Source: Fen-549 sp964636655 (GTDB taxonomy: Bacteria; Actinomycetota; Thermoleophilia; Gaiellales; Gaiellaceae). From it: a DNA stretch of 24,496 nt. The stretch lies in assembly GCA_964636655.1 (NCBI GenBank), contig CAZWTK010000031.1, positions 1 to 24,496 on the forward strand. Reading direction: 5' to 3'. A program made the position numbers and the translations under genes. Numbering within the stretch: the stretch's first letter is position 1; each line of letters opens with the position of its first letter. Below are positions 20,885-24,496 of the stretch, one piece after another. The notes under the pieces are model-generated. The model saw only the letters and a list, made by a program, of their open reading frames with translations, was not told where the DNA came from and did not search any database.

Positions 20885-23372
20885 CGGTCATCCCGGGCTT
20901 CACAGCTCCGCCGGCCCTCGGTTGCTGAGCCACGACGAGGCCCGATCGACCATGGACAAATGCGCCTGCCCGCAGCCGTAGGTCGAGCGATTTCAGCTTC
21001 GCCCGCGCGTCTGCCAATGTCAGGCCGACGACATCAGGCACGAGCCCATCCACGGGCTTTGCCAGTACGACGATGACGTTGTCGTAGGAGGAGAGCGTGC
21101 CCTTCTTCGGGATCTGCCTGACCACGACGCCCGGCCGCTGCAGCGGCTTGGCAGGCTGGTAAAGCACCTCCGTGTTGAGCGGCTGCAGAGCGAGCGCGCT
21201 CTCGGCCTCGTCGAGCTTCATCCCGACCACGTCCGGTACCTCGACCTCGTTGGGCTTGCACGGTGCGACGGAGGCCGGGCCGGATCCGCTGAAGTAGACG
21301 AGCGGGAAGCTGTTTCGGCAGTTGCCGTTGTCGAGCATGAGCTTGTCGTTGCGCCAGACGACCTGTTTCGAGATTGAATAGGGGTAGGACGGATTTGCGA
21401 AGTACTGCGGCTCCCACTGCCCGCTCGGGTCGTGCTTCTCGAGGTAGCCGAAGGCGTTCTCCATGAACGACTTCCAGATCAGCGCAGGGTAGGTACCGCC
21501 CATTACCGGCTGACCGTGATAGAGGTGGTCCATCGAGACGAGCTTGTTCGGGTAGCCGACCCAGACCGCCACAGCGAGTTGCGGCGTGTAGCCGACGAAC
21601 CAGGCGTCGCCGTAGTTTTCGGTCGTGCCCGTCTTGCCCGCGGCGACGCGATCGGGAAGCGCGGCACGACGTCCGGTTCCGGAGCTGACGACGTTTTCGA
21701 GCAGCGAGGTGACGATCGCCGCATTGTCCGAATCCATCTCCTGTTTCGGCGCCTCGCTGTTGGCGTGAACCGAGTTGTCTTTGAGATTGCGATAACCGAG
21801 GACGGCACGGGGCTCGTTATCGAGCATGCTGCCGTCTATACGGGTGCCTCCATTCGCGATCGTGGCAAAGGCGCGAGCCATCTCGAGCGGATTCACGAGG
21901 TTGGTACCTAGGCCGATCGAAAGATATGAATCGAGCTTGCTCTGTATCCCAAGCGAGGTCGCGGTTCTGGCGACGGCCTGCGGACCGACGATCTTGGTCA
22001 GCTGGGCGAAGACGGTGTTGTCGGAGTATGTCGTCGCCGTCTTCAAATCGATTGGGCCGAGGTAGGAGTCCTCGCTGTTGGAGACCGACCAGAAGCGGTC
22101 GCCCAGCGACAGGTAGAGCGGCTTCGAGGTCAGCACCGAGCTGGGCGAGAGTCCCTTGGCGAGCGCGGCGCTCAAAACGAACGGCTTGAAGGCCGAACCC
22201 GCCTGCCTCTGCGACTGAGTCGCAAGGTTGAACTGACTCCTCTTGAAGCTCCGACCGCCGACCATGGCCAGAACTTCACCGTTACGCGGGTCGATCGCCA
22301 CCAGCGAAGCCGCGGGCCCGCCCGGGATCGCCATTGTTTCCTTCACGGCCTGCTCGGCGACCTTCTGCAGGCCCAGGTCGATCGAAGTGGTCACCTCGAG
22401 CCCACCCCCGTAAACCTTGTTGGCGCCGAGATGACGGATGAGGAGATCCTTGACGTACTCGGTGAAGAAGGGGACTCGCTCCCAGGAGGTTGGACGCTTG
22501 CCCTGACCGATACGCGGGAGCGGTGCTCGATTGGCGCGCCGCGCAGCCGCGGCGCCGATGTCGCCCTGCTCGACCATCTTCTGGAGCACGAGAGCGCGTC
22601 TCGATTTGGCCGTCTTGGGGTTGCGGAAGGGGTCGTAGAGGCCGGGGTCGCGCGGGATTCCGGCCAGCAGTGCCGCCTCGGGCAACGTGAGCGTATCCGC
22701 GTTGCGCCCGAAGTAGGTTTGAGCCGCCCGCTCCACCCCGTAAGCGCCGTTACCGAAGTAGATCGTGTTCAAATAGGCCGTCAGGATCCGGTCTTTCGAC
22801 CAGGTCTTCTCGAGCTGCCAGGCTAGGGCGGCCTCGCGCAACTTGCGTGCGATCGTGCGCTGCCTTTCCCGATAGCTGTTCTTGATCAACTGCTGCGTGA
22901 TCGTCGAGCCACCCTCGACGACCTTTCCCTGGGCGATATCTGTCCAGGCTGCGCGCAACATTCCACGCAGGTCGATTCCTCGGTGCTCGTAGAAGCGCCG
23001 GTCCTCGATGTCGACGATCGCGTGCTTCATGTTCCAGCTGATCTGATCGGGGCGGACGATCTTGCGGGCTTCGGAGCCGCGCAGGACGGCCAGAACGGTA
23101 TGGCCGTCGCTGGCGAGTATGCGTCCGTCGACTTCGCTCTTCTGGAACTGCGCGGGATCGAGTTGCCCAAGGCCGCTTCCGAGCGCGCTGATGAAGCCGA
23201 AGCAGAAGGAGACGAAAGCCAGCATGCCGAGCACGCTGATGAACGAGAGCAGTCTCAGCTTCCGAATCCGCCGCTTTGGCCGAGCCGGCCGCTCCTTGCT
23301 CGAGCGGTCTCTACGAGCGCGAAGCACGACGCGGGAGTTTACCGCAGTGGGTCTTGCTCGCGCGTGTTCCAA
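20859..23372 (-). CDS. Class A penicillin-binding protein (PBP1-type) with two PASTA domains
   Basis: A bifunctional peptidoglycan synthase, anchored in the membrane and acting outside it. In 837 residues: a basic cytoplasmic N-terminus, a membrane helix (about 40-66), a GT51 glycosyltransferase (about 80-250, catalytic Glu123 in DIEDRRFYEHRG and EGGSTITQQL at 153-162), and a transpeptidase (about 350-640). The transpeptidase has SxxK (Ser393, Lys396 in GSAFKP), SDN (450-452) and KTGT (580-583). Two PASTA domains follow (about 711-771 and 775-836, each beginning VPDVVG). PASTA domains on a PBP1 are usual in Gram-positive and actinobacterial enzymes. The start is TTG 23372; GTG 23327 is an alternative. 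It is divergent from tyrS across 24 bp. Confidence 0.95.
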   Translation of the reverse strand: MEHARARPTAVNSRVVLRARRDRSSKERPARPKRRIRKLRLLSFISVLGMLAFVSFCFGFISALGSGLGQLDPAQFQKSEVDGRILASDGHTVLAVLRGSEARKIVRPDQISWNMKHAIVDIEDRRFYEHRGIDLRGMLRAAWTDIAQGKVVEGGSTITQQLIKNSYRERQRTIARKLREAALAWQLEKTWSKDRILTAYLNTIYFGNGAYGVERAAQTYFGRNADTLTLPEAALLAGIPRDPGLYDPFRNPKTAKSRRALVLQKMVEQGDIGAAAARRANRAPLPRIGQGKRPTSWERVPFFTEYVKDLLIRHLGANKVYGGGLEVTTSIDLGLQKVAEQAVKETMAIPGGPAASLVAIDPRNGEVLAMVGGRSFKRSQFNLATQSQRQAGSAFKPFVLSAALAKGLSPSSVLTSKPLYLSLGDRFWSVSNSEDSYLGPIDLKTATTYSDNTVFAQLTKIVGPQAVARTATSLGIQSKLDSYLSIGLGTNLVNPLEMARAFATIANGGTRIDGSMLDNEPRAVLGYRNLKDNSVHANSEAPKQEMDSDNAAIVTSLLENVVSSGTGRRAALPDRVAAGKTGTTENYGDAWFVGYTPQLAVAVWVGYPNKLVSMDHLYHGQPVMGGTYPALIWKSFMENAFGYLEKHDPSGQWEPQYFANPSYPYSISKQVVWRNDKLMLDNGNCRNSFPLVYFSGSGPASVAPCKPNEVEVPDVVGMKLDEAESALALQPLNTEVLYQPAKPLQRPGVVVRQIPKKGTLSSYDNVIVVLAKPVDGLVPDVVGLTLADARAKLKSLDLRLRAGAFVHGRSGLVVAQQPRAGGAVKPGMTVTLFLGHG

Positions 23373-23382
23373 GCGACGCCCG

Positions 23383-23388
23383 TAGAAT
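23383..23388 (+). promoter_or_regulatory. Putative -10 box for tyrS
   Basis: TAGAAT ends 8 nt before ATG 23397 and no ribosome binding site is present, so the transcript is near-leaderless. Only 24 bp separate this start from that of the divergent penicillin-binding protein gene, so the two promoters must overlap or reach into the other gene. Confidence 0.4.
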
Positions 23389-23396
23389 CGTCCTCG

Positions 23397-24496
23397 ATGC
23401 CAAAGCGAGGTGAGCTTTCGACGTTGACGAGGAATGCCGTCGAGGTGCTCCCCGAGGGCGGGCTGGAGAAAAAGCTTGCTCTGGGAAGGCCGCTACGGGT
23501 GAAGCTGGGGATCGATCCGACCGCGCCCGACATTCACCTCGGCTTTGCTTTCGTGCTCGACCGGCTGGCTTCTTTCCAGCGTGCCGGCCACACCGTTGTT
23601 CTCATAATCGGCGACTACACCGCCCGCATCGGCGATCCCTCAGGGCGCTCCAGCGAACGCCCGATCTTGGCCGACGAGGTTCTCGATCGGAACGCCAGGC
23701 TGTTCGCCGAGCAGGCTTTCAAGACGCTAGACCGCGAGCGCACCGAGGTTCGCTTCAACAGCGAGTGGCTGAGCAAGCTCAGCTACGCGGACGTGATCCG
23801 TCTCACTCGCACGATCACCGTGGCGCGTCTCCTCGAACGCGACGACTTCGAGAAGCGAATGCGTGCCCAGGCGCCGATCTCACTCTCCGAGCTCCTCTAC
23901 CCGCCGATGCAGGCCTACGACTCGGTTGCAGTCAGGGCCGACATCGAGATCGGCGGCTCGGATCAACTCTTCAACCTGCTGACAGGCCGCGAGGTCATGC
24001 CGCATTACGACCTGGAGCCACAGGTCGTCATCACCTATCCGCTACTGGTGGGGCTGGACGGCGTCGAGAAGATGTCGAAGTCGAAGGACAACTACGTAGG
24101 GGTGGGTGAGGCTCCCGAGGACCAGTTCGGAAAAACGATGTCCATTCCGGACAGCGCTCTGGGACAGTGGTGGGAGCTCCTGATCGGCGAGGAGCCCCCA
24201 GGCGCCGATCCGATGAGCTGGAAGCTCGAGCTGGCACGCCGGATCGTCACACGCTGGCACGGGCAAGAGGCCGCCGCCGCCGCCGAAGCTCACTTCACTC
24301 GAGTCGTCCGCCAGCACGAGGTGCCGGACCTCGTCGACGAGGTCTCGCTCCCCGCCGGCGACCCGCTTCATCTCCCTTCGCTGCTCGTCGAATTCCTCGG
24401 TTTGGGCTCGACGAGCGAGGCTCGGCGCATGATCACCCAGGGCGGAGTGAAGCTAAACGGTGAGGTTGTCAAGGACCTCGACCTCTCTCGCGATCG
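23397..24496 (+). CDS. tyrS: Tyrosyl-tRNA synthetase (3' end beyond the window)
   Basis: A class I synthetase that charges tRNA-Tyr. The first 366 residues are present, reading off the right edge. Features: KLGIDPTAPDIHLGF (residues 36-50), which is the HIGH-motif region; LIIGDYTARIGDPSGRSSERP; the tyrosine site block LLYPPMQAYDSVAV and IGGSDQLFNLLTGR; KMSKSKDN (225-232, KMSKS intact); and the start of a C-terminal S4 RNA-binding domain (STSEARRMITQGGVKLNGE). The HIGH motif reads His47-Leu-Gly-Phe50, so the second His is replaced. This longer variant is the TyrZ-like type. Roughly 30-50 residues are missing at the end. Five Ala codons in a row (GCC) lie near 24270. ATG 23397 has no ribosome binding site. 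Confidence 0.93.
   Translation, partial: MPKRGELSTLTRNAVEVLPEGGLEKKLALGRPLRVKLGIDPTAPDIHLGFAFVLDRLASFQRAGHTVVLIIGDYTARIGDPSGRSSERPILADEVLDRNARLFAEQAFKTLDRERTEVRFNSEWLSKLSYADVIRLTRTITVARLLERDDFEKRMRAQAPISLSELLYPPMQAYDSVAVRADIEIGGSDQLFNLLTGREVMPHYDLEPQVVITYPLLVGLDGVEKMSKSKDNYVGVGEAPEDQFGKTMSIPDSALGQWWELLIGEEPPGADPMSWKLELARRIVTRWHGQEAAAAAEAHFTRVVRQHEVPDLVDEVSLPAGDPLHLPSLLVEFLGLGSTSEARRMITQGGVKLNGEVVKDLDLSRD

Noticed and set aside
1..24496. CRISPR array, insertion sequence, prophage or plasmid features
   Set aside because: No regularly spaced repeats, transposase, integrase or replication gene was seen. Gene density and third-position GC look uniform throughout.

Overview
This is a high-GC bacterial window. 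The content suggests an actinobacterium outside the classical Streptomyces/Mycobacterium groups, most like Thermoleophilia (Gaiella/Solirubrobacter type). The placement is inference from four things: a WhiG/FliA-type sigma factor, a divergent EF-G-like protein with degenerate GTPase motifs, a class A PBP with two C-terminal PASTA domains, and many apparently leaderless starts (a TANNNT box ending 6-10 nt before the start codon, with no well-placed Shine-Dalgarno). No phage, transposase, plasmid gene or CRISPR array is visible. Most of the window is housekeeping chromosome.

Layout. 1-231: untranslated DNA with a 16-bp tandem repeat and hairpins. 232-1020: sigma factor, followed by a 310-bp structured gap. 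1331-5065: EF-G-like protein, a zinc-ribbon protein, a 68-aa unknown, a YqfO/NIF3-type PII-like protein and an RNase HI-like protein. 5099-5366: tRNA-Gly(GCC) and tRNA-Cys(GCA), each followed by a two-hairpin element. 5552-6986: a possible small membrane protein (minus), folD, and a cold-shock gene with a strong terminator. 7227-10513: gatC-gatA-gatB. 10539-12587 (minus): two membrane-anchored proteins of unknown function sharing a repeated helical module, one with a TolB-like beta-propeller. 12683-13099: YjbQ-family protein. 13100-16143: a long leader with a Ser-rich 28-codon ORF, then a class V aminotransferase and serA. 16332-19269: ilvE, a DegT-type aminotransferase and a polytopic membrane protein, tightly packed. 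19396-19794 (minus): DUF4234-type membrane protein. 19882-20884: RemA/DUF370-like protein and a 3-methyladenine DNA glycosylase. 20859-23372 (minus): bifunctional PBP. 23397-end: tyrS, cut by the window edge.

How the genes fit together. gatCAB makes Gln-tRNA(Gln) and/or Asn-tRNA(Asn) by transamidation. The class V aminotransferase plus SerA probably supply the first two steps of serine synthesis, with the aminotransferase replacing classical SerC. FolD supplies one-carbon units, which link to serine through serine hydroxymethyltransferase (not in the window). IlvE completes branched-chain amino acid synthesis.

The least explained parts are: (i) the two-gene cluster built on a repeated ~70-residue module with outward-facing, Cys-containing domains; (ii) the paired-hairpin element that follows the sigma gene and both tRNAs, with a compensatory-looking change between copies; (iii) the Ser-rich short ORF ahead of the serine genes; (iv) the hairpin flanked by direct repeats between gatC and gatA.
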